Positions 15,621-26,813 of a DNA stretch of 47,500 nt are shown here, one piece after another. How positions within the stretch are numbered: the first letter of the stretch is position 1; the number at the start of each line of letters is the position of its first letter. Source of the DNA: Neocallimastix lanati (nom. inval.). Lineage: Eukaryota > Neocallimastigomycota > Neocallimastigomycetes > Neocallimastigales > Neocallimastigaceae. Location of the stretch: assembly GCA_016946835.1 (NCBI GenBank), contig JACVTC010000011.1:1865001-1912500 (forward strand), in the 5' to 3' direction. The position numbers and the translations under genes are program-made. The notes beneath the pieces are model-generated. The model was given only the letters and a program-made list of their open reading frames with translations. It ran no database searches and was not told where the DNA came from.

Positions 15621-15938
15621 TAAAAAAAAGGGAGAGTTGCATTTCCCCAAGTTGCTTTTCGCCAGGTTGCATTTCGACAAGTAGAGTATTGATATAAATA
15701 AATGAATAAATGAATAAATATTAATTCAAAATATTTTTTTATTAATAATATTTAATTTTATTTATTGATTTATTTATTTATTTATTTAATAATTTTCAAT
15801 TTGGCGAAATGCAACTTGGGGAAATGCAATTTGGCGAAATGTCACATTTTTTAATACGCCACATGCTTTCAAAAAAAATTGGCGAAATGCAATCTGGCGA
15901 AATGCAATTTGGCGAAATGCCCCACACCCTAAAAAAAA
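15621..15938. mobile_element. 300-bp foldback/MITE-like element with 9-bp flanking duplication
   Basis: The core is 15630-15929. Its left end (GGGAGAGTTGCATTTCC..) and the reverse complement of its right end (GGGTGTGGGGCATTTCGCC..) align as imperfect terminal inverted repeats of about 50 bp. Both ends are built from a 15-bp motif, TTGGCGAAATGCAAT. A second array of the motif lies at 15799-15847. The flanks carry TAAAAAAAA at 15621-15629 and 15930-15938, a candidate 9-bp target duplication of the size Mutator-like elements make. There is no coding capacity. The duplication is low-complexity and could be chance. Confidence 0.65.
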
Positions 15939-16299
15939 TTCATATTTTTTTATTATTTTATTATTATTTAGATTAACAATAAATTTATTGATTGAAACAT
16001 AATAATAAAAATTATTTTATATATATGAAAACATAATAATATATAATATTCATAAATAAATATAATTTATAATTGATTATTGATAAATAATAATAATAAT
16101 AATAATAAAAAATATATATGTATAAAACCAAAATATTTAAAAATTTTAAACCTTGGTGATTGATGGAAACAATCAATTTTTTTTTTTTTTTGAATATAAG
16201 AAAATTTAATTTTTAATTATTATTATTATTATATTGTATATCATATATTAAATAATAATAAATAAAATATATATATAAAACGTATTAAATTATTATATA

Positions 16300-16336
<37 letters not shown>

Positions 16337-16343
16337 AGTGAAG
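15939..16343. other. Upstream region of PARN
   Basis: AT-rich with no gene. A poly(T) run (about 16303-16330) ends 14 bases before the PARN start codon and may act as a nucleosome-excluding promoter or leader tract. Confidence 0.5.
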
Positions 16344-19300
16344 ATGGAAATTAATAAGCATAATTTTGAATTATTATTGCCAACAATAAGAGAAGCTATT
16401 GATGAAAGTCAATTTGTATCGGTCGACTTTGAATTTACTGGTATATATACTAACAAAAATTAAAAAATAAAAATTTAAAGTTTAATATCATAAATATATA
16501 TTAATATATATATATTAAATCTAAAGAATAAATTTTGCAATACTTTTAAAAAGAAACGAAAATATTTAAATTAACGTTTCATTTAAATATATATATTTAT
16601 ACAAATTTAAATATATATATGCTTTTTTTTTTTTTTTTTATTTTTTTTTTTATCAATTTATTTATTTATTTATATTCTAAATTGAAATTATAATAAATAG
16701 ATTGAATTTCGTAAAAATTAAATTTAAAAATGTTAAAAAATTAAAAATAATTGTTTATCTATTTATTTTTTATTTTTATTTTCTAAATTGAAATTATAAT
16801 AAATAAAATGAATTTCGTAGAAATGAAATTTTATAATTTTAAAAAATTAAATTTTTAATGTGTATATATTTTATATATATATATATATATTATTATTATT
16901 ATTCTCATTCTTTTTTCATAATTTATTTTTAAAATTTATAATTTTGAAATAATTAAATTAAATATATATAAATTGCATTTAATAAACCTTTATGTAATTA
17001 TTGTTGCAATGTAGGTTTAAAGAAGTCTAATGATCAAGGAAATTTTTACTACGATACTCTTCAAGATCGTTATGAAAAAGCAAGAAATTCAGCAAAATCA
17101 TTTTTAGTTCCTCAATGTGGAATTTGCACATTTTATTGGGATGATGAAAGTAAGAAATATAAAGCTAAAGCTTTCAATTTTTACTGTTTTCCAGCAACTG
17201 GTTCAAGAGAATTAAATATTTCACCGTGTTTCCTTTGTGAAGGAAAAAGTTTGGAATTTTTAATGCAAAATGGTTTTAATTTTAATGAATGGATTGAAAA
17301 AGGTAAGATTAAATTTTATTAAATATTAATAATTATATTAATAATAATTATATTAATTAATGTATAAAGGTATTCCATTCTTAAGATCAAAAGAAGAAAA
17401 TCAAGCTAGAGAAAGATTAAATACATTATTCGACAATGAAATTAAAATTGACGAAAGAAATAAAGAGTTTTATACACAATTTAAGTAAGGAATAACGGAC
17501 AAAATGAAATAATTATAGATATTAATGTTTAATAGTTTTAATTTGAAATTTAATACCCATTATAAATATATTAATAATACATTTATTTATAAAGAACACA
17601 ATTGGATGATTTTCTACAGAATTCTACTGAAAAATCAATTTTAGTTAAAGCTCCAAATAGATATTTAAAAAAAATTATTCACCAACAAGTCAGAAAATTG
17701 TAAATTTAAAAAATTAAACGAAACAATATTTATAAATATATATTTCGTAAAAATATTTTTTATTAATAAAAAAAAAAAAATAAATTATCTTAAAATATAT
17801 GAATATAGAACAAATGGTTTTGTAGCTTCGGAATCCGCTTCTTCAGAAGAAATTAGGTTAACGAAATTAACTGAAGAAGAGAAGTATGCTTATAGAAATA
17901 AAGAAGAAAAGCTTGCTGTAAATATTAATATAATTTAATTTATTATAATGTATTAATAAGAAAAAAAAAACATGTATAAACATTAAAATAAATTATTAAC
18001 ATAACTAAAATATTAATAGGATGAAATTAATGATTTAATTGGATTCCGTAAAGTAATTGATTATTTAATATTAACCAAAAAACCAATTGTGGGTCATAAT
18101 ATGCTTCTTGATATTTGTCATATGGTTCAAAGTTTCCATTCAGACTTACCTCATAATTTCACTAATTTTCAAAAAAGAATTAATACACTTTTCCCAACGT
18201 ATGAAATATTATTACAAAATCATAACAAATAATTATTATTCTAAAAATAATTGTAATTAATATTTTTATTGATATAATTATATATGTACTTTCTATATGA
18301 TTAAAAATTTTAGAATTTTTGATACCAAGTATATTATTGAAAGCACAAATAAATTAAGAGTAAATATTAATAATATAATTACAAATATAATTTTTAATAA
18401 ATAAACGAAAAATTATAAAATTTATAAATTAAATATTTATTATATATAATAAATTTAAATTTTTAAAGGAAATGTTTGTTACATCAACATTAATTGATGC
18501 CAAAAGAATAGCCGATAATAATATCAGAAACTGTCCAGAAATTGGTAAAAAAAAAAATAAAAATGAAAATAAAACTATCATATCATTTATTTTTCAAAAA
18601 TAAAGACTAATTAATTTTATAATAACAATCATGACTTGAATATTTAAAGATTTAATGGTTATTCCAGATGACGAAGATATTACATCCAAAAATTATGAAA
18701 ACTTAGAATTATGTCATGAAGCAGGTTTTGACGCATATATTACTGGTATATTATTTATAAAATTAAGCGCATTCTTAGAAAACATGATAACAGATGATAG
18801 TGAACAAGAAAAGCAATTATTAGAATATGAACCAAACAAGTTATCTATTGGTTCAAACCAATTATATAAAAAGTATAAAAATAGAGTATTCATTATGCAA
18901 TCAGATATGGCTTATATATCAACAGCTAAGGGTAAAGATGGTATGTATTTTCTTTTAAACTGAAATTTATAATACTCAGTAAACATTGAATTAGTATAAT
19001 TAAACTTTTCTCTTTCTTTCAATTAATATTATTATTACAATTATTAATTTATATTATTATATGATAAATCAAATATAATAAATGTTTAATATAAAGATAT
19101 TATTGATAGAAGTAATGTATTTTATGCTTATAACTATCCACCAAGTTGGAGAATTCCAGTATTAATTAAAACTTTTGAAGAAGGTATATATGGTGGCGTT
19201 CACGTTTGCTTAGATCAAAATTCGAGTGGTTGCTTTGTTAAAGTATTTGATAGAAAAATGGTAAGCTTTTTCAAACAAAAATGGATGAATGAAGAAATTA

Positions 19301-19472
19301 TAGTTGTTCCTTATAGCGAATATCAAAAGACTCTTGAAGGTATATATATTTAATAGATAATTCATATGAAGAAATATGACTTATTTATTTATTTATTTAT
19401 TTTTTATAAAAAAATAAATCATATTTCTTCATAAATAACTAATAAAGTTATGGAAGTGTATTCTCTTCCCTG

Positions 19473-19515
<43 letters not shown>

Positions 19516-19616
19516 CATAAATAACTAAATAACTAAAATAAAATAGAATAAAATAAATATATATAGACATATATAAAATATCAATTAATAATAAATTATG
19601 TTATTAATTTATACAA

Positions 19617-19652
<36 letters not shown>

Positions 19653-20276
19653 ACTTTAATAGAAAATCCAGAATTAAAGACCAATAAAAAACAAGAAAAT
19701 AAGAGAAAACGGGAAAATTCAGTTGATATTGTATTTAATAGTAGCAAAAAGAGAAAATTCGAAGATGATGAAATAGATATAAGAAAGGAAAAAAAAACCT
19801 CAAGTATTCAACATACATCAAAGGAAAAAGGAAAAGGGAAAGCTGAAGATGAAGATGAAAATAAAGAAGGAAAAAATAAAGAAAGTGAAGAAAAAGGAGA
19901 AGGAGAAGAAGAAAATAGAGAAAGAGAAGAAAAGGAAAGCCAAAATGAAAAAAGTGATTTAGAAGATGGTGAAATATCTGAAAGTGAAATTGAATCACCA
20001 TATGTTGAAAGTGATGAAGAATCTACTGATTCTGAAAAGTCTGATGATAATGAAGATGATGATGAAAGTGACGGTTTTATTCTTCAAAATACAAGTACTA
20101 GAATATTTAAATTTAATACCAAACAAAAAAGATTAATATTAAATCATGCTTATAGTAAAAATGATCAAAATAAAAATAGTAATAGTAATAGTAATATGAA
20201 TAAAAACAGTCAAACTAATCCACGAACTCATGAAAAGAGAATAGAAACATCAAATTCAATTTGCATTATTTGTTGA
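16344..20276 (+). CDS. PARN: Poly(A)-specific ribonuclease PARN, 11 exons, 720 aa
   Basis: Exons are 16344-16440, 17015-17302, 17370-17484, 17595-17699, 17809-17917, 18020-18198, 18314-18359, 18469-18544, 18650-18940, 19097-19339 and 19663-20276. All are GT..AG and in frame. PARN removes poly(A) tails from mRNAs and maturing small RNAs. All DEDD-type catalytic motifs are present: VDFEFTG (Asp, Glu), GHNMLLD (Asp) and HEAGFDAYITG (His, Asp). Landmarks match human PARN in order: EWIEKGIPFL, an R3H-like region around NRYLKKIIHQQ, GFRKVIDYL, then a region with PPSW at the usual RRM position. The C-terminal third is Glu/Lys/Ser-rich and acidic with KKRK-like basic patches, as in animal PARN. Unusually, the protein ends CIIC, fitting a CaaX prenylation signal. 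Confidence 0.95.
19365..19433. repeat. Hairpin in PARN intron 10
   Basis: A perfect 15-bp inverted repeat, TATGAAGAAATATGA (19365-19379) and its complement (19419-19433), flanks a 39-base AT-rich loop. Its right arm overlaps the left direct repeat of the adjacent poly(A) insertion. Confidence 0.8.
19428..19528 (+). mobile_element. Mini-retroposon: 33-bp body, 38-bp poly(A), 15-bp target duplication
   Basis: TTCATAAATAACTAA occurs exactly at 19428-19442 and again at 19514-19528. Between the copies lie a 33-bp GC-richer body (19443-19475, with GGAAGTGTATTCTCTTCCC) and an uninterrupted run of 38 A (19476-19513). A poly(A) tail bounded by a direct repeat is the signature of LINE-mediated reverse transcription of a polyadenylated RNA, here severely 5'-truncated. 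It sits in sense orientation in PARN intron 10. I do not recognise the source RNA. Confidence 0.7.
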
Positions 20277-20355
20277 ATTTTATTTTTAAATTAAATTTTT
20301 ATAATTTATATTTAATATTAAAAGAAAAGAAAATATAATCATATTTTTTCTTTTT

Positions 20356-20397
<42 letters not shown>

Positions 20398-20635
20398 TTT
20401 CTTATTATTAAATTATTTCTTATTATATATAATATAATTTTTTTTTATGTCATACCGATTTTTTAAAATCGTTGCATTTTAAAATATATGAATGTTAATA
20501 TAATAAATAAAAATTAAAAATATGAATGTTAATATAATAAATAAAAATTATAAAATTTTAAAAAAATATATATATAATATATATTAATTAAATCTATATT
20601 TTTATATCAAATTATTATTGAAATATAAATTATTA

Positions 20636-20672
<37 letters not shown>

Positions 20673-21028
20673 AAATGATTTTTAATTTTAATTTTAACCA
20701 TTATAAATTTTTTTTAAATGATTTTTACTTTTAAATTTAACTATTGTAAATTTTTATTTTTTTAAAAAAAGTTTTAAATATTTAAATATATAAAATATTT
20801 ATAAAATAAATAAATAAAATTATAATGTATATAATAAATATAGTAATGAAATTAAAAAAAAATAAAAAAATAAAATTAAAAAAAAAAAAAAAGATTAACA
20901 AATGTAGCTTTTTTTTTTATTATTTTTTTTTTTAATTTAAAGTAACTTTATATACATTTGTTTCTAATATTAATTTTAGTATAAAAAGAATAAAAAAAAA
21001 AAAAATTAATTATAAAAATGAATTAAAT
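20277..21028. other. Convergent 3' intergenic region between PARN and MPP10
   Basis: The region contains poly(T) (about 20358-20390) and poly(A) (about 20637-20669) tracts and a direct repeat of ATATGAATGTTAATATAATAAATAAAAATTA (about 20486-20550). No gene is seen; both neighbouring transcripts end here. Confidence 0.55.
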
Positions 21029-23526
21029 CTATAATTTTAATGATGTTTGTCTATTGTCATTGGAGATCGCCTTTCCTCCAGAGGTAGATATAACCTTTGC
21101 ACTATTTCCCTTCTTTTTCTTACTACCAGGTAAATTTAATGAACTATTTGAAATAATAGTAACATTCTTATTACCGGTTAAAGTTTCTAAAGCCTGTTTC
21201 TTATTACCATACTTTTGACTTATACTATTTGGTAAAATCTTAGCACGAATCTTTTGTTCTTTCTCCTTTTGCTTTCTTTCCATCTTCTTAATCTTTCTTC
21301 TTCTGGCTCTTTGTCTCTTCTTTTCATTACTATCAATTTCAGTTTCACCTTTAACGTCAGTCTTTGGTTTTTCATAAGCTTCTTCTGGAGCTAAGAGGGT
21401 ATTTTCAGATTCGTGAATAGGAAGAACTTCTTCCATTTGAATAGATGGAACATTACTTACAACAGTCATTTCCATCTTAGCAGGCTTTGGAGCATAATGC
21501 CAGTTACTTAATGCATCTAAGTTTTGACATAACTTTTTAAAGAGTTCATCAATTTCTTGATGACGTTTTTCTAATTCTATTTCCTTTTCACTTTGATGTT
21601 CTCCAGCTGTTTGTCTAAGATATTCATTTTCATAAACTTCAGATAAAGACTGTTTCTTTTGTTCTTCAAATAATTCAAATTGTTTATTTGGATCATATTT
21701 TGGTTTTAAAGTATTAATATCAATTTTTCTCTCAACATCATCAAATAAGTTATCTAAAATTCTTTGACGAATCATATCCTCTAATGTTTGTGTGACTTCT
21801 TCAGTAATAACTGGAACAGGTTTAGAAGCATGCTCAACTTCTATATCTTCTTCTAATAAACTGTTAAGAGGTCTACCCTTAGATGAAACTTCTCCTTTTA
21901 ATGCCCAATATTTATCTGCAACAGCCTCTTCTTCTAATTTATCAATAGTTTCTTGTATTTTCTTTTGATTCTTTTCAAAAGTTGATAAAGATTCTCCTCC
22001 TTCTCCTTCATCTTCATTATCTTCGCTAAATAAATTACTAATTTTTGTAGTTAAGTTTTGACCATCATCGTCATCATCATCATCTTCTTCATTTTCTTCT
22101 TCATTTTCTTCTTCATTTTCTTTATCAATTAATGTATCATCTTCATCTTCATCATTTTCATGTAAGTTTGGAAAACCATCATCATCAAGATCCGCCTTTC
22201 CTTCTTCATTTTCATCATCTTCATCATCAAATCCATCTTCATTTTCTTCATCATTTTCTTTTTCTTCTTCCATATCATCATCATTTTTATCTTTTTTATC
22301 ATCTTGATCAAGACTTTTTATTTTATCTTTATTTTTTTCGTATTCTTCTGGAGGAGCAAAAAAGTCTTCATATCTAATTTCCATATCATCATCTTCATCA
22401 TCAAAATCTTTATATACATATATATAATACATTTATAATTTTGAATATTTAATTAATAATTATATTTAATTAATAAAATTATATATATTCCAAATAATTA
22501 AAATAATTGAAAAAAAAAAAAAAAAAAAAAAAAAAATCAAGAAAAAAAAAAAATTGAACAGTATTGATGAATTTTAGATATTAATATTTTTTTTTTTTTA
22601 TTATTATTTTTATAAAAGAATAATAACAATTATATATATTATAAAATTACTCAATATTTCTTATACTAAATAATATTAAGTTCTACCTTGATCAAAATTC
22701 ATATATTCGTAATCTTCATCTGCCATTCCTTCATCATTTTCATCATCTTCTTCATCATTTTCTTCTTTATTAAATCTTCTACTACGTAATATATCTTTTC
22801 TTTCAAATTCTTCAGCAAATGCTTCCATTTCCCTTAAAGAGAAAAACTGGTCATCAACTACAGTTTTCTTAAATTTCCTATTAGAATTTGATGATTTTAC
22901 TTTATTATCCATGTCATCCTCAATAAAATTTTCAGCGTCTAATATATCTTTATCATTTTCTTCATTTTCTTCATTTTCTTCACTTTTTTCATTTTCTTCT
23001 TCACTTTCTTCTTGTTCATTTATATCATCTACATTTTCCATTTCTTCATCGTCTTCATTTCCTTCTAATTCATAATCATCTTCATTTATCTCATCTTCAT
23101 CTTCTGACAATTTTAAATCATTTTCAATAATATCATCTGAAATTTCATTGAATTGCTTTATTAATGGAACATTTTGAAGTTGAATTTCTTCCCAAATTTG
23201 GTCATTATCAAATCCTTCTATATATAATTCTTCAAGAGGACATGAAGAATTGTCTTTATTTTTAATTCCTGTTTTTTAAAAATTTTTTAATATTATTTTA
23301 TTGATATTATATATTATTCCATTATTATTATTTTTATTATTATATTAAATTTATTTATTTAGAGTAATATGAAATATAAACATATATAATATAAAAGAAT
23401 GGAAAAAATAAAATAAAATAAAAAATAAAATAAAAATATACATATATATAATAATTGTAATTAATGATATAGTATAAAATTTTAATTAAATACATATATA
23501 TATAATATATAAAATATTGAATTGAA

Positions 23527-23560
<34 letters not shown>

Positions 23561-23759
23561 GATTCATTCTAAAAATTATGTAATGTATAATTTATTTTTT
23601 TTATTTTTTTTTATAATTACCATAATCAAATAAATTTTTTGTTATTCCTAATATTTTCTTTTCAAGGTCATTATCCGGAACAATAAACTTTTCTGGTTTA
23701 TCTAAAATTTGTTTAACAAATTCATTATTAATAGGTATTTCATATTGAGTTTCGGCCAT
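21029..23759 (-). CDS. MPP10: U3 small nucleolar ribonucleoprotein MPP10, 3 exons, 699 aa
   Basis: Exons are 23759-23621, 23268-22687 and 22407-21029. They join in frame; the donor at 22686 is the less usual GTAGAA. MPP10 forms a complex with IMP3 and IMP4 in the small-subunit processome and is needed for early 18S rRNA cleavages in the nucleolus. Family hallmarks are DDQFFSLREMEAF (about residue 200), RYEDFFAPP, a long Asp/Glu-rich stretch, then the conserved core KYWALKGEVSSKGRPLNSLL, PVITEEVT, MIRQRILDNLFDDV, ENEYLRQTAG and LDALSNWHYAPKP. The C-terminus is strongly basic (RARRRKIKKMERKQ), as in orthologues. Length is close to animal MPP10 (about 680). Large blocks of GAA/GAT codons encode acidic runs. 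The start ATG opens MAETQYEIP, and an AG-rich upstream alternative is not evident. Confidence 0.95.
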
Positions 23760-24933
23760 TGATATTATTAAAAATTACTGTCAATAATGAATATATGTAT
23801 GATATATATTATTTTTTACTAATTTTTTTTTTTCTTTTTTTTATTTTAAAAATAAATTTCTATAAGATTATTGTAATTATATTTTATTTGTTATAAATTT
23901 TAAATCAACAAAAAATAATTTTAAATAAAAAAAAAAAATTCAGAAAATGTAATTATATTTTATTAGTAAAATAATTAAAATTTAAATGTGATTATATATT
24001 CACTTTTTTTTATTTATTTGATAAATAAAAAATTTTTAAAAAAAAATAAAACTTCAAAATATTTTTTAATTTAATCCAATCATATCAAAGGATTTATATT
24101 TATATATGTATAAAATTTAATTTTTTTTAAAAAAAAAAAAAAAACCATCAAAGCATCATTAAAAAAAAAATTATTATTATTATAATAGGAAGTACACTTC
24201 TAATTATAAAAACAAATTAATATTATGTTTATATATATATTTATTTTTAGTTTAAAGTAATACTTAAATAAATTTATTTGTTAAATAATTTTTATTTAAT
24301 TTTCTGAGTAAAAAAAAATATTATTAATATTCAATTATAATGATGGAATATATATTCTAATTATTAATAAAAATTTACATAAAATATGAATCATGTTAAA
24401 TTTTTATATATTAAAAACAACAATAATAAAGATACCAAATGAATACTTTTTGTAATTTTTTTTATTTATTTAATATTTTAAAACTGAAAAATCAATTTTT
24501 TATAATTAAATATTTAAATAAAAATTATATTCTTTAATAATAAAAAAAATCTTTTTTTCCAATATTTTTCCAATCTTTTTATATGGGTATTTCTATTGAT
24601 ATATACCTAATTCTTCATTTCACCTTTTATATAGTACCATACTATATTTTTTTTTAATTAAGAACAGTTTTTAATGGTTTGATTGGTTAAACTATAATAA
24701 TATATATATTTTTAATCTAACCAATAACAAAAAATAATATTGAATATTTAATATTAGGTAAACTGATTATATATATTAGAGAGTTTAATGTATAAATTTA
24801 TAAATAATTATAATATAAAAGTGTTTAACATTATTAATAATAAACTTTTTTTTAAATGTTGCACATTTTATATATAAAAATTTATAAAGTATTTTAATAT
24901 TAATATATTAATATAAATTGTAATATATTATTC

Positions 24934-24968
<35 letters not shown>

Positions 24969-25489
24969 GGAAATTGAATAAAGGTTGAATTTAAAATCAA
25001 AAACAAATTTTGAAGAATAAAAAAAAATATTGAATAATTATTAATTAGTTTATACTGAAATAAATTAAACCATATATTATAATATATAATATAAAAATTA
25101 AAATATATATTACTATTATTATTTTTTTTAATCAATGCTATTTTAAAAAAGATTTTATAAATACTATGTTAGAATATGTTAGATAATTTTCAATATTAAA
25201 CACTTTAAATTTTTTAATAATAAAATTTTCATTAGAAAAATTATTTCATAATATTTCATTTAAAAAAAAGAAATGGTTAATTTAATAAGAAAATTAACAA
25301 ATACCAAATAAATCTCAAATTTATTTAAATATTAATAATAATAAATAAAACAAGAAAAAAGAAATAATTATTTAAAACATTTTTTTTTTTTAAAAAAAAG
25401 CAATATTTTTAATTTTAAATTATTTCTATCATATCTATTTATAATTTTCCTTTTTATTTTCTTAGTAATTTAATTTAATTTATTTAAAT
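23760..25489. other. Divergent promoter region between MPP10 and PEX5
   Basis: About 1.7 kb without open frames of note separates the two divergently transcribed start codons. There are T-rich tracts at about 23822-23843 (upstream of MPP10), 24941-24968, and a poly(T)/poly(A) pair at 25380-25400 (about 90 bases upstream of PEX5). No specific regulatory motif is recognised. Confidence 0.5.
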
Positions 25490-26773
25490 ATGTCAGGGTT
25501 TCAAGATTTTGTTGGATCCAACTCAGCTTGTGCTGGTATTAATCCAACTATGCAATTAGTCAATCAATTAGATAAAGAAGGTCTTCGTAAAGTAAGTTTA
25601 TGATTATAAATTTAATATATTAAAATTTTTTTTTTTATTTTGATATTAGTGCTATAATTTAATTTATTATAATAACATTTTCGAATTACCTTTAAAGGGA
25701 AAATTTCCTGAGCAAGGAGTGGTAATTATTTAAATAAATATAATTTTGATGTATATATTAAAAAATAATAAAAAATAAAAATTAATTATATAAATTAATA
25801 TGCTTGATTTTAGAATTTAATTCCACCTTCACAGGCACCTCCAATTAATTCAGAACAACATAAGGTAATATTAATGAAACTAACTAATAATATTAAAATA
25901 ATAATAATAATGATGATTGTGAATATATGATATAATAAATTACTTCATTAGAAGTAATATAATCATTTTAAAAAATGAATAAAGTAAAAAAAGTTAATTA
26001 AATTTTAAGAAAAAAAAAAAATTAAAATCAGAATTCATAATTATAAAGTATATCCTTTTTATATTATTATTAATATTATTAATATAATCTAAATATAAAA
26101 ATTATAAATTATTAAAGATAAAAGCTAATATAATATATATATTTATAATATTTTAGACTGTAGATAGTTTTTTTAATAATGGAAAAGCTCTGCCAGAAAT
26201 GCATGATTCTTTTCAATTTCAAAATTTTTATAATGAATTAAATAATGTATTGACACCTGTGCCAGCTCCAATTGTTCCAAATATGATGGTCAATAACGCA
26301 AAACCGTCAGTTGAAATTCATAAACCAGCTCTCAATAGTTTGGACAATTGGGCAAATGATTTTATGAATGAAGCAAATAATGTTAATTTTGTAAATGAAT
26401 TCAATCAAATGCAAGCTCCAAAACCACAGAAACAATCATTCAATGCACTAAATTCTCATTGTTAGTATTAATTTCTTTCACCAAATTAAATATAATAAAT
26501 TTAAATTTTTATAAAATAAAATATTAAGATTAAAATGAATTATGTTTTTCATAAATTTATATTAAAATTATTATTAGTAATTTATCAAAATCCGATACAT
26601 CATTTTCAATTTCAAACACCATATACAACAGTACTGAATAATAATGTTAATACAATTACAAATATAAATAAACAAGAAAATATTAATAAACAAGAATTAG
26701 ATGAAGCATTTGAAAAAGCAAAATGTAATTTAAATTTATCATTTATTATATATTATATGTTTTATATATATGC

Positions 26774-26813
<40 letters not shown>

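Noticed and set aside
15630-15929. Foldback element as a CRISPR-like array
   Set aside because: The repeated units are adjacent without unique spacers and are arranged as inverted ends in a eukaryotic context.
19735-20001. Minus-strand Phe/Leu/His-rich open frame across the last PARN exon
   Set aside because: It is antisense to Glu/Lys-rich coding sequence and has no independent features.
22132-22377. Plus-strand His/Leu-rich open frame
   Set aside because: It is antisense to the acidic repeats (GAA/GAT codons) of MPP10.
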